Below, piece by piece: positions 1 to 10,946 of a stretch of DNA of 64,000 nucleotides; within the stretch, counting starts at the first letter, position 1, and each line of letters opens with the position of its first letter. The position numbers and the translations under genes are program-made. The stretch covers positions 74,703,559 to 74,767,558 of the forward strand of contig NC_092052.1 of NCBI RefSeq assembly GCF_003086295.3, read 5' to 3'. Source of the DNA: Arachis hypogaea. Taxonomy: Eukaryota; Streptophyta; Magnoliopsida; Fabales; Fabaceae. Under the pieces are notes generated by a model. The model was not told the DNA's origin and did not search any database. It saw nothing but the letters and a program-made list of their open reading frames with translations.

Positions 1-668
1 CATGTTGGTGATCTAGAGTTGTTAGTTAATATCATTTTCATTGACTCTAATCTCTTGCTAATTCACTTAGTGGGTTGATTAGGGCCTTTAGATTGAGATT
101 AGCTAGTCTTGTTATACTTTCTTTGAGTGTGAAGATAATATGATACCTTCTTCCATCTTCGAGGATGACATAATGAGATAGATTCTTGTTTATTATTGTG
201 CTATGATTGATTAGTCTTGTTTGACATCCTCCCTATGTGAAGATGACATGATACCTTCTTCCATTTGTTGGAGTTGACTAAATAAGATGAATTAATCATT
301 GTATGACTAGGATAGAAAGCCTATATTCTCAATCCTTGCCATGAATGTCTCTCTCTTTATTACTTGCTTTCTCTTATTTACTTGTCTTCTTTAAATACTT
401 GCTTGATTTACTTTTCTTGTCATTTATTTCTTTCCCTTTTATCAAACCAAACCCCTTGCACCTTCATAGCCAATAATTGAGCACTTCATTGCAATTCTTT
501 GTGAGACAACCCAGAGTCTAAATACTTCGGTTAATTTTCATTGGGGTTTGTACTTATGACAACTAAAATTTTTGATGTGAGAATTGTTTGTTGGTTTGGA
601 GCTATGCTTACAACGAAGTAATTCTTTTCTACAAGAAGAAAATCTAGACCATCGAGTAAATCTCATCA
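1..668 (+). mobile_element. 3' part of an LTR (element of the D/C LTR type)
   Basis: The stretch ends in CATCA and closely matches the last ~650 bases of the LTRs of element D (compare 20050-20722 and 26800-27466), including the shared 'GTTTGTTGGTTTGGAGC' block. The left end lies outside the window. It runs straight into the K integrase, not into a primer site, so it is a 3' LTR or solo LTR inserted in that gene. The U5 hairpin found in related LTRs is partly eroded here. Confidence 0.7.
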
Positions 669-677
669 TCACTTTCC

Positions 678-1112
678 ATGATGAAGGATTGTATTGAATT
701 TGATCGATACTATGATCCATGCCAAAGACATGCACCTATTCAAAGATTTTCTGCCTTTGATTTACATGCTACAGTTAGGCCTTGGCCTTTTAGAGGGTGG
801 GCTCTCGACTTAATAGGACTGATTCATCCTCCTTCGACTAAGAGGCATAAGTTTATTGTGGTCGCAGTCGATTATTTCACGAAGTGGGTTGAAGCTATGG
901 CCATGAAAGAGGTCAATCAAGACAAGATAATTGATTTTATTAAAGAGTCGATAATTCATAGATTTGTTATTCTCCAAACATTGACCATAGATCAAGGAAC
1001 TATGTTTACAGGTCGACAAATAAAGAGGTTTGCTGAATCACAAGGTATTAAGGTAATACACTCGACTCCCAACTATGCACAAGCTAATGGCCAAGTCGGA
1101 CGAGAGAATTAT
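678..1112 (+). pseudogene. Ty3/gypsy integrase core, N-terminal part (element K)
   Basis: The 146-residue frame carries the end of the zinc-binding region (DPCQRHAPIQ) and the rve core. The first two catalytic aspartates are visible in GWALDLIG and in TIDQGTMF, and KWVEAM and STPNYAQANGQ are also typical. This pattern (PWPFRGW, AQANGQ) fits the Tat/Ogre branch of Ty3/gypsy integrases, which insert element cDNA into chromosomes. The catalytic glutamate that should follow ANGQ is not seen, because the reading is disrupted at the left edge of reversed LTR L. The gene resumes at 2613. The upstream protease, RT and RNase H are outside the window or lost. It is a dead copy. Confidence 0.8.
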
Positions 1113-2612
1113 TGTTAATCTAGAATTTCACAAAAATATAATCTCGTTGCAAGCATAGTCTAGACCAACAATTAACTCTCAATCAAAGTTTAAATGAAAG
1201 ATGTCACAATTCAAATCAAATAACCAAGATTATTTAAACTCCCGGGTCGTTCTCCCTAGGAATTGCAATGAAGTTCTCAATTATTGGCTATGAGGAAATG
1301 GGGGTTTGATGGCAAGATGCAAGTAATGTAAATAGCAAGAAAGTAAATGAGCATGAAAAGAATTGAACTCAAGGCAATTAATCAAGGAAAAGGGAAATTT
1401 AAATGCTAGAAATCTCTTGGCAAGGATTGAGAGTTAAGGTTACCTATCCTAGCCATTCACCACAAACATATGATGATTATGAAGAGTTAATCCTACTTAG
1501 TCAATCCTAACATAGAGGATAAGTCAAATAGGCATAATTAATCTCAATCCATAAGTCCTAGTCAACTCACTAATTAACTTAGTGAAAGACTAGCGTCAAT
1601 GCAGACCAAATCAACTAACTACCCTAATATATCAATCAAGAATAGACATCAATGACTCAAGGTCACCAAAGTCCTCAATTCCAAGCCAAGAGTGTAGAAA
1701 ACTACACAAAGACTAAGCCAAGCATTTTATCAAACACTTGGTGTGCATGAAAATAAAAGCATATTAAATTGCAATAAAAATAAAATCTAAAACTACCAAA
1801 TGCAAGAATATAATAATAGCAAATCAATTAAATAACAATAAACATAAAAACATCAAATTGCATTAAATGAAAATTAAAATCAACAAAAGTTCATAAACAT
1901 AAAAGTGGCAAAATTGAGAAAATAACAAAAGAAATGAAGAGGATCAAGACAAGAGAGCATGAAAACATAAATGAAACTATACTAAAACAAGAATTAAAGA
2001 CTAAAATTAAAGAGAAATTAAGCTAGAAACCCTAGATTCTAGAGAGAAGGGGGAGCTTCTCTCTCTAGAAAACTACCATAAAACATGTTAAAACCTAAAC
2101 CAAATTGCTCCCCCCTTTATTCTTCTTCACTTTGGCTTGAAATAGCTTCAGAAATGAGTTGGACTGGGTTTTCGAGGCCCAGAATTCAGCCCAGCGAATT
2201 ACAATTAATAAGCTCACGTGACAAGGGTCACGCGTACGCATGGGTCACGCGTATGCGTCGCCTTGAGCTCATACTTGTGCGTGCGCACGCATCAATGTGC
2301 GTACACACGGATGCTAAAACTTCCAAACTCCATTTCTTCATGGTTTCTTATCTTTTGCATGCTCTTTTCTCACTTCTTCAACCCATACTTGCCTTGGAAA
2401 CCTGAAATAACTTAGTAAACACATCAAAACATCAAATGGGTTTAAAGTGAATAAAATTTAGCAATTATTAGGCCTAAAAAGCATGTTTTTACTTTCAAGC
2501 ATAATTTAGGAAGAAATTATGAAACTATGCTATTTCAATAGATAAATGCAAGAAAAGTTGATGAAATCCATCCAAATAGAGCAAATAAATATCATGAAAT
2601 GTGGATTCATCA
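1113..2612 (-). mobile_element. Reversed LTR (L) inserted in the K integrase
   Basis: On the minus strand the stretch starts TGATGAATCC and its other edge is TG on the plus strand, so it has TG...CA ends and LTR size (~1.5 kb). The integrase frame continues on both sides, which shows an insertion. No primer site or polypurine tract adjoins it, so it is probably a solo LTR. I could not find a clean 5-bp target duplication. At 2213-2311 it has a CG-rich word array (GGGTCACGCGTACGC and variants) in otherwise AT-rich DNA. Confidence 0.7.
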
Positions 2613-2720
2613 AGGTTGTCAATAAAATTTTGATATATTTAATTAAAAAGCATATAGGGAGACAACCTCAAAACTGACATAATACCTTGAGCCATGTGTT
2701 ATGGGCATATAGGTGCTCAT
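2613..2720 (+). pseudogene. K integrase, continuation after LTR L
   Basis: The frame reads NKILIYLIKKHIGRQPQN, one TGA stop where tryptophan is usual (TGG to TGA), then HNTLSHVLWAYR. This is the stretch that normally follows the catalytic glutamate in plant gypsy integrases. It ends where the LTR of element J begins, so the C-terminal domain has been displaced or lost. Confidence 0.75.
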
Positions 2721-4705
2721 TGATGACTTACATCATCTGTCTATTTCTCATAGAGTTTTTATCCACAGAATGAATGATTTCTCATTGAATTAGTGTATTA
2801 TTGATGGATAAATCATGAATTGTTAGAATACTACTTTGAAATTGTGTTTTGCATTAATTTCAGGAGAAAAGGGGAGCAAAGAGGATGGAAATAAGCAAAA
2901 GTGGCTGGGCGTGTCAGTTGGCTTGGCACTTCGGGCCTAAACGCCAAGCCATTAAGTGGGCGTGTCTAACAGCGTGCCTGGGCGTGGCATGCCGGACCTA
3001 AGGGAAGAGACACTGCAACAATAAGGAGGGCGTGCCAACCAGTGTTTGCGTGGGTGTGGCATGCCAAGAATTCAAGGCTGGCATGTATGCTGGCATGCCT
3101 GGGTATGGCACGCCAGGCTTGTGATCCAGAAGAGCAAAATGAGTGCATTATTGAGGGCGTGCCACTGGTGCTTGCGAAGGCGTGGCATGCCAAAACCTCC
3201 AAACCGGTGTGTATGCTGGCGTGCCTAGCCGTGGCACGCCAGGCCAATTTTCCAGAAGGGAGAAATTGATGCAACATTAAGGGCATGCCACTGGCGCTTG
3301 CGAAGGCGTGGCACGCCAAGATCTTAAAGTTGGCGTGCCTGGGCGTGGCATGCCAGGCCAATCTTCCAGAATGGGGAAATAGAGGCATCATTGAGGGTGT
3401 GCCTGGGCGTGGCACGCCAGGCCAATTATCCAGAGAAAAAACATGGTTGCAGCATAATGGGCTACCACTGGCACTTGCATGGGTGTGGCACGTTAGGACT
3501 TCAGAAGTGCGAGCTGGCATGTTTGCGCGTGGCACGCCAGGCTTATCCAACTGAAAGGCAAACCTGACCCAGCACTATGGGTGTGCCACTGGCGTGTTCG
3601 AAGGCGTGGCACGCCAGTACACCTTCATGGGCATGCACTATGGAGTGGCACGCCACTCAACACACTTCACTCAGAGAAAGGAGTCCAAGTGGAAGTTAGT
3701 TAGAGAATTAGTTATTTTGTTTCTTTAATTGTAATTTTCACTTCTAGATAGGAGTAATATTTAAACCCCTTAAAGGTACTTACCAAGGGGACTTTTAGAC
3801 ATTTTTACTCATTTTCACTTCTTCCCATCTCTTGTACTCTCTCTGAACTGTGATTAGCTAACTTCCCTCTCATTGGGGGAGGGAGCTCTATTGTACTTTG
3901 ATTGATCAATAGTGAATTGAATTTTTTCTTCTCTTCATCTTTCGTTGATTTGCTAGAAAGAATTTCGTTTTTCATTCAAGAACTCAATTGTCTTGGAAAA
4001 TAAGTTGAGTTCATATGGATTCTATGTGAGCCTTGGGAAATGAATCATAGAGTCATGCTAGAAAATCTTTCTCACAACTGAGTAGATCTGGGTTTGGGTT
4101 TGATATTGTGACATGTAATTTGCCCAATACTTGGATCTAGGAGATTGTGTGGTAAAATCAGGGACCAATCTTCATCTTTTCTCATGAGCAATTAGATCAA
4201 GGAATTGACAATTGATCAAGTTAAGATAGATTAATTCACCAAGGGATTGGGTTTCAATTACTCATGATTGCCAAGAGATCAATAAGTTTCATGATTGAAG
4301 AAGAGGTGAGAATTATATTGATCCAAAGATTTCAATATCTCCTGAACCCAATGATTCTCCCTATTTATTCTCCCCTATTCTTTTACTGCTGTTTAATTTC
4401 TTGTCAATCCAACTCCCTTTCCCTTTTATCATTATTGTCATTTACTTACTGCAATTTACTTTTAAGTTCTTTACGTTTCTGCTCTTTAATCTAGTCATTT
4501 ACTTTAATGCCTATTTACAATTCAGTCATTTATTTTACTGCAACCAATACTCATTATTGAATTGTTTAACAAGAATATCCAATTGACTAAAGTTGCTCAA
4601 TCTATCAATCTCTGTGGGATCGACCTCACTCTAAGTGAGTTATTACTTGACTATGATTCGGTATACTTGCTGGAGAAAAATTGTAGTTGTACAATTTCTG
4701 TATCA
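2721..4705 (+). mobile_element. 5' LTR of element J
   Basis: It starts TGATGACTTACATCATC, ends TATCA, and is followed 6 bases later by a tRNA-Asp-type primer site. Its ends match those of the E (10947) and G (53130) LTRs. A TATA-like TATTTAAAC lies at 3758-3766, about 100 bp after a palindrome array. Near the end is the U5 hairpin CTCAC-TCTAA-GTGAG (4625-4639). No matching 3' LTR is in the window. The five bases before it are CTCAT. Confidence 0.85.
2904..3658. repeat. Palindromic word array in J U3 (TGGCGTGCC / GGCACGCCA)
   Basis: Many copies of GGCGTGCC and its complement GGCACGCC alternate, often as GGCGTGGCACGCCA, at irregular spacing of a few tens of bases. The words are GC-rich within an AT-rich LTR. 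This array is unlike those of the E and G LTRs, although the LTR ends agree. Confidence 0.85.
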
Positions 4706-4711
4706 AGTTTT

Positions 4712-4729
4712 TGACGCCATTGCCGGGGA
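4712..4729 (+). other. Primer-binding site of element J (tRNA-Asp type)
   Basis: TGACGCCATTGCCGGGGA starts 6 bases after the LTR. It differs at two positions from TGGCGCCGTTGCCGGGGA, the complement of the 3' end of plant tRNA-Asp(GUC). Confidence 0.8.
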
Positions 4730-4969
4730 TTGATCTAGATTGACAATGATTAAATCTATTGGTTACCTAGATTGAACACTTTTCTTTTATTTTATTAATT
4801 CAACACTTTTGTTTATGCAATTTTTCATTTATAGTTTATTCCATTTAATTCTCTTAATATAGAGGCAGTCACTTTAGCTAGCATACTAAGTGTTTGTTCT
4901 ATTGCTTCACTAACTCTAACACACTCTTGATAGGGTGTATTTCACTAGTTTTCTTCTAGTTGTTTGTGT

Positions 4970-6369
4970 ATGCCAGGTGGTAGAAGAGGTGTCTCAACCT
5001 CCTCTTCTTTTGGTTCAGAACCTGAGAGAACATTCCTGAGATTAAGAAGAGAGGCAAAAGGCAAGAGGCAAGAGGGTTGTTAGAGAAGAAGAAGAGGAAG
5101 AGTATATAGACCCAGTCATGGACGAGGAAATGCACAATCACAATGAGGAGGTTGACAACAACCCTGCTCAACTAGTCAGAAGAGTGCTAGGCTCTTTCAC
5201 TAATCCTAATCCTGGAAATTGTGGAAGTAGCATACTCACCCCCACTGTGCATGCAAATAACTTTGAACTCAAGCAGCAGTTGATCACCCTGGTTCAAAAC
5301 AATTTTTAGTATGGAGAAGGGATTCAAGAGGATCCCAACCAGCATCTATCTACATTCCTAAGGATATTTGACACAATGAAGACGAATAGAGTTCATAAGG
5401 ACATCTACAGGCTGCTTCTCTTTCCTTTCTCCGTAAGAGATAAAGCCTATCAATGGTTGGAAAATTTTCCCAAGGAGAGTATAACTACTTGAGAGGACTT
5501 GGTTAACAAATTTCTGACCAAATTCTTCTCCCCTCAGAGGATCATCAAGCTCAGAACATAGGTACAAACATTCAGATAAATGGATGGAGAAGCATTATAT
5601 GAAGCATGGGAGATATACAAAGGGTTAATGAAAAAATGCCCCGTAAACATATTTAGTGAATGGGTGCAGCTCCAAATCTTTTATGAAGGCATCTCCAAAG
5701 CAACAAAAAACACATTAGATCACTCATTAGGAGGCTCGCTCCAACAAAGAAAACACCCGAAGAAGCAATAGAGCTTATTGAAACCGTGGCCAACAACCAA
5801 TATTTACACTTTTCGGAAAGCAACAATCATTTAATGAAGGGAGTGATGGAGGTGAATCAGATTGATGCCTTGTTAGCACAGAACTAGCTGATCATACAAC
5901 AACTAGGCACTATTGCCAAGCAAATGGGAGAAGCACAAGTGTCAGCCATTACCAACCCAGCACCACCTCACATGCATGAAGAAACAACCTTAGGAGATGA
6001 GTGTGATTGGGAGCAAGCTAATTTTGTAGGAAATTCCTCTAGGTAACCATATGATTACCATGCAAAAACTTACAACCCTGGATGGAGAAACCACCCAACC
6101 TTGGGTGGGGAGGCCAACAAAATCAGAACCCTGACCAAAGGAACCAAAACTTCAACTATTATAACAGCTTCACCCACTAACCTTCCAATCAGAATCAATT
6201 CAAAAGCATACACAAATCCCCCTTCCAACCCCACCAACCTTCACAAGATAACCATTTCCAACCTCCACCCAATTCTAATCCACCACCACCAGCTACACAA
6301 TCCTCCTCTGAAACCGACAGAATCTCAAGACTAGAAACCTTGCTTGAAAAGTTCATCGGTGAGGAATGA
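4970..6369 (+). pseudogene. gag of element J (broken)
   Basis: The reading starts MPGGRRGVSTSSS at the ATG that lines up with the gag start of element E. Later segments in shifting frames give NCGSSILTPTVHANNFELK, LLFPFSVRDKAYQWLE, SEWVQLQIFYEG and RISRLETLLEKF, which are the landmarks of a plant retrotransposon capsid (Retrotrans_gag). There are several in-frame stops (for example near 5307, 5490, 5560 and 5578) and frameshifts. Several stops replace Gln or Trp codons and fit C-to-T or G-to-A changes. The gene ends at the insertion of reversed element F, so its protease and polymerase are missing. Confidence 0.8.
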
Positions 6370-6429
6370 CAAGTTTAGAGAAAATATAGAAAGAGAGATA
6401 AAGAACCTTAAGGAAGGAGTATGGTCCAG

Positions 6430-7960
6430 TGGTGCCCAAATTTGTAACTCGCACAACTGGCCGGCAAGTGCACCAGGTCGTCCAAGTAATACTTCAGGTG
6501 AGTAAGGGTCAAATCCCACGAGGATTGTCAGATTTAGCAAGCTGTAGTTATCTTGCAGATCTTAATCAGGTGAATAGAAAGATAATTTTTGGTTGTTGTA
6601 GGCACATAAACAAGCAATAACAAAAGCGATAAATAATTAAGATAGAGATAGTAATGAGAAGTCAGTTAAGGCTTCGGAGATGCTTCTTTTTCTGAATTAA
6701 CACATCATACCAACTACTTCAAAGATGAATGATTCCTTCAATGGCAAGGTTGTAAGTGATTAAGCCATTGGTCATGGTCATTAATCTCCTCAGGTCCAAA
6801 CCAAACATCCAAACAGACTAGATCAATCTGGGAGAGGGTAAAGCGCGCGCAATTCAATCTCTTTGCTGATCCTACTCAAAATACCACAGACAAGGTCTGA
6901 TTTTCCGGCTCAGAGACTGATGCTCTTATGGTTCTAGCCCTTAGAACCACAGGAACGTTAATTACCCTTGACAAATGAGGTTTTATGTCACATACCTCAA
7001 TTAGCCCAGATAACTTGTTGGAACCCGTGATGCATCCTCAAGTTGTAGCTTAATACTATCCGGGTCAGGACTCGTAAAGAACTCATGTCGAATCAGGATT
7101 CATAAGGATGAAGAATGACAATGCATCATAGAATAGAGTCAAACACATATTAAAGTATAAAAGTAATTATATTAATCCATAGGAATAAGCAAAGCTCTTA
7201 ACCTTAACCTAGGAGGTTTAGTTGCTCATATAGTACAAAAGTAATATGTGATATTCGAATGTGGTGGAGAAGATCCTAAAAAATGGTGATCTTCCCTTAT
7301 GTATTCTAATACTAAACCTAAAAAGATATTAATAATAATTAGAAATTACAAAAATAAACAAAACTGAGCTAAAGGTGCGAAAATCCACTTCTAGGCCCAC
7401 TTGGTGAGTGTTTCGGTTGAGCTTGGCGTCCAAATTGAAGGAGTAGGCGTTGAACGCCAACTAGGGGGTAGATATGCTGCTTCTTTGCCCCTTTTGTGGC
7501 ATTGAACACCAGTCTTGGGCGTTCAACGTTGGCTTCAGTCCTCTTGGGGCATTGAACATCAGAAAGGGGGTAGTTGGGGCGTTCAATGCCCATTTTGGGC
7601 CATTATTTCCAAAGAAATGTCTAGACTATTATATATAGCTGGAAAGCTCTGGATGTTATCTTTCCAACACCGTTGAGAATGCGTCATCTGGGGTAGCTCC
7701 AGAAATGCTCGTTTGAATGCACGGAGGTCAAAATCTAACAGCATCTGCTATGCTTTCTTGCCTCTGAATCAGACTTTGCGAAAACTTGCCAAATTCACCC
7801 AAAATTCCCCTAAAATCATAAGAAAAACATAAAAGCTCAAAGTAGTATCCAAAAAGTAAATTTTGCATTAGAACCTACTAAAACATAATAAAACTTAACA
7901 AAATATACTAAAAACACTAAGAAAACAGTGCCAAAAAGCGTATAAAATATCCACTCATCA
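6430..7960 (-). mobile_element. 3' LTR of reversed element F
   Basis: On the minus strand it starts TGATGAGTGGATATTTTATA and the other edge is TG on the plus strand. It resembles the A/B LTR type (TGATGAGCGGATAATTTATA). The bases just inside (7961 onward) complement an AAGTTTGGTGTTC polypurine-type tract, which makes this the 3' LTR. Its U3 has a GGCGTTGAACGCC word array at about 7425-7596, whereas A and B carry GGCGTTTAACGCC. The flank just outside is TCCAG. Confidence 0.85.
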
Positions 7961-9007
7961 GAACACCAAACTTAAAATGTCCTCAAGCAACCAAAAATAA
8001 GTAGGACTAAAAAGAAGAGAAAGATATAATAAGTCTTAAAGTTTTTTAATAAAGCTCAGTTCCAAGTATTGGATAGGAGTAATAGCTCTTTACTTCTGAA
8101 CAGCTTTGGCATCTCAATTTCTTTTGAAGTTCAGAGGCATTGGCATCTCTTAGAATTGGAATCTGGATGATATCACTGGTTCTCTTCCATAAGCTCTTCT
8201 TTATTCTTGAACACTTCCTTTAGGTGCTTTGCACCTTTTTGAGCCTAGCCGTGACTCTAAGTGTTATGTTTTCCCGTATTACCACAGGATACATAAATAC
8301 CACATGCATTTAACTGAGAGATCCCTTAGGATTCGAATTTAACTGTTCTTAAATTCCCAGTCAGTGGTTCCCAGAGTTCTTAAGTGTACTCCTTTGTTTT
8401 GGATCACGACTTTAATTGCTCAGTCTCAAGCTTTTCACCCGACACCTTCACACCACAAGCATTTAGTTAGGGATAACAACCCAATTGAGCTTTTTAGGCT
8501 ACTTTTTAACCCTCCTAGCCATTGATGCTCAAAGCCTTGGATCCTTTTATTGGTTTTCCTGAATAAAGAAAAATTTTTTTAATAGAAATTCTGTTCCTTT
8601 TGCTTCAAGAATATAAATAATTTGGATTTTTCTGATAACCAATAATATTTCTCCAGATTCATTGTTTCTCCATGATCTAATGCTCTCAACTTTAAGACTA
8701 TTGTGCACAGTTAATTCATACATTCAGAGAGTAAATGCAATGCCACCACTTTTGAATTAGAAGGAACTCAATATAATCAACTCAAGAAGTTTTGTATTTT
8801 ACCGCTTCTTAACAGGAAACAAAATTTTATTTAAATTTAATGAAATGACAAGTGGAATATCTCATACTTATTTGATGGAAATTAAAAACTAATTACTGGA
8901 AAATAAAATAAAAATAAAAACAAAAATCCTCCTAGTGTTCATGTAATATTAGATATGAGAAACAGGAATTTAGAATAGGCACAGGATAGAGATGAAACTC
9001 AACCACC
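7961..9007 (-). other. Non-coding 3' region of element F
   Basis: There is no coding reading here. The stretch from the accessory ORF to the LTR matches, base for base over many blocks, the same region of B (31947-33004) and A (47894-48953), for example 'GCTCAAAGCCTTGGATCC'. At 7961-7995 lies the polypurine tract with only one arm of the usual hairpin (TTGCTTGAGGA on the minus strand). Confidence 0.65.
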
Positions 9008-10137
9008 TTAATCATGGTGGTCATTGCCTTCTTTAGAAACTACTTTCTAGCGCTTCTGCTCTTCTAATGCTTGCCCCTTCTTCTCATGTTCCTCGACCAA
9101 TATCTATAGCATGCAAGACTGATTCTTTTGCTCCTCTCTCAACTAATTTATAGTAGCTTGCAATTGTTTAACGGATTCTGCCAGTTGAGTCCAATATTCA
9201 ATTGGAGGGATACTCTGCTCTTGAGGTGGCTCAAGCGTCTTCCTCTTCGAATGCTCATCTGGCTGTTGACTTTTTCTGGTGCTGGCCTCTTGGTGCTCTC
9301 CATAACTTCTTTCGTGATTGGGGCTTCCACCGAGATGCACGTGTCTTTGTGAATCAGGACTCCTGCCTCATTGCCCAAGGGAGAGACAAGGTTTAGAAAA
9401 GCCGGTTTGGCTTGAGTTGAATTCTTATTTATGAATTTGTACAACTGACAGGGGATTATTTGGTGAACTTCCACCTCATTACCCAACATGATGCAATGGA
9501 TCATCATAGCTCTCCTTATAGTAACTTCAGAACAGTTGCTAGTGGGGAGGATGGAACGTCCAATGAAGTCTAACCATCCTCTAGAAACTGGCTTGAGATC
9601 CATTCTCCTCAATTGGTTTGGTTTGCCTTTCTTGTCATTGATTCACTGGGTTCCGAGCAGACATATATCTTCAAGGACTTGATCTAGCTTCGGATTAGCT
9701 AGTATCCTCCTATTAAAGGATTAAGGGTCATCCTTTTGCAGGGGTAATTTGAAAATCTCCCTCACCTTATCCAGATTGAAATGCAGAGTCTTTCCTCAGA
9801 CTATGGTGCGCCATGTATGGAATCCTTGTCCCTCTTTCTTTTATTTATTTGTCATCTACAGATTTACAAAAAACTCACGGATGCTTACTATTCCAATATT
9901 GGTTGTGGGGTTGACCAGAATTTCACAACCCCTCTTTTGAATCTGTTCTTGGATTTTCGGGTATTCATCTTCTTTCAAGTCAAACTTGAGTTCCGGAATC
10001 ACTGATTTTTTACACATTACTTCATAGTAATATTCTTCATGAAGCTTGGAGTAGAATCTGTAAGGTTTATAGGTAGTTGTTGGTGGAGCGCTTTCTTTCT
10101 TATTTCTTGAGGTAGATCTTCCACTTCTTGGAGCCAT
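9008..10137 (-). pseudogene. Accessory ORF of element F (plant transposon-protein type)
   Basis: It starts MAPRSGRSTSRNKKES at 10137 and is clearly homologous to the accessory ORF of element A. Shared blocks are EEYYYEVMCKKSVIPE against KDHFYEVVAKKKVIPE, LKPVSRGWLDFIGRSILPT against LKPVARAWLEFIQRSIIPT, and SEVTIRRAMMIHCIM against SEVTIDRAIMIHSIM. Stops and shifts interrupt the middle. The domain resembles what databases call 'putative plant transposon protein' or ATHILA ORF1-like; its function is unknown. It lies sense to its element, downstream of an internal palindrome array and TATA box. Confidence 0.75.
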
Positions 10138-10676
10138 GGATTGTAAATAATTGAAAGAGAAACGCTTTTGCCACACCAAACTTAAAAGGTTTGCTCATCC
10201 TGAGCAAGAAGGAGAAGAGAGGACGTGTGAAAAGAGCAAGAGTGGCATGAAGGGGGTAGAGAGATTCGAATGTGGAGGAAGAGGAGGGAGGGTAGGTCTT
10301 TATAAATTTTGAATTTTGAAAGATATGATTAACGAAAAAATAAGATATGAAATAAATCAAGTTGAATAAAGAAATATTTAAAAATTATTTGAAAAAGGAT
10401 CATTTGGAAAGAGAGGATATTCATAAAGAAAAGATAAGAAAGATAAGATATTAAAAAGATTTGAAAAAGAATTGAATTGAAAGAGATTTTATTTGAAAAG
10501 ATAAGATTGGAAATCAAGTTGTTGAAAGAGATATAGTTTAAATTCAATTTAAATTAAAATAGATAGTGATTTGAAAAGAAGATTGATGAAAAGATATAGT
10601 TTTGAAAATATATGGTTTGACCAAGTCAACCCCTCCTTTCATTCCTTGAAAATTCAAATGGATGGCTTACCCTCCC
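10138..10676 (-). promoter_or_regulatory. Internal promoter-like region of element F
   Basis: Read on the minus strand, the palindrome array (10946-10677) is followed by AT-rich sequence, then TATAAAGACCTACC (TATA at 10304-10295), then the hairpin TTGCTCA-GGA-TGAGCAA (10207-10191), a TAAGTTTGGTGTGG motif, and the accessory ORF start at 10137. The order and the TATA context match those in element A (46076-46748). Confidence 0.6.
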
Positions 10677-10946
10677 TAGGCATTCAACGCCAAGACTAGT
10701 CGTTGAACGCCCTTAAGGGACCAACATTGTTCTAGACTTGGCCTCATGTGGGCGTTGAACGCCCAGGGAGCTCCCTTTGTGCCGTTCAACGCCAGCCTTT
10801 CACTCCCCGATGGGCGTTGGACGCCCAAATAGCCCCCTTATGGCATTCAACGCCAGTCCTTTACTCCTTCTTGGGCGTTGAACGCCCATGCATCCTCCTT
10901 GGTGGCGTTCAACGCTAGCTTTCCTCTCTTTCTTGGGAGTTGGACG
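10677..10946. repeat. Internal palindrome array of element F (GGCGTTGAACGCC)
   Basis: It has several copies of GGCGTTGAACGCCC or GGCATTCAACGCC, at irregular spacing of roughly 20-60 bp. The word is the one in F's own LTR (7425-7596). Element E's LTR interrupts the array at 10947. Confidence 0.8.

Noticed and set aside
2966..3554. Frames of up to 194 codons across the J palindrome array (Cys/His/Ala-rich)
   Set aside because: They arise from reiterated GGCGTGGCACGCC words on both strands; no start context or homologue.
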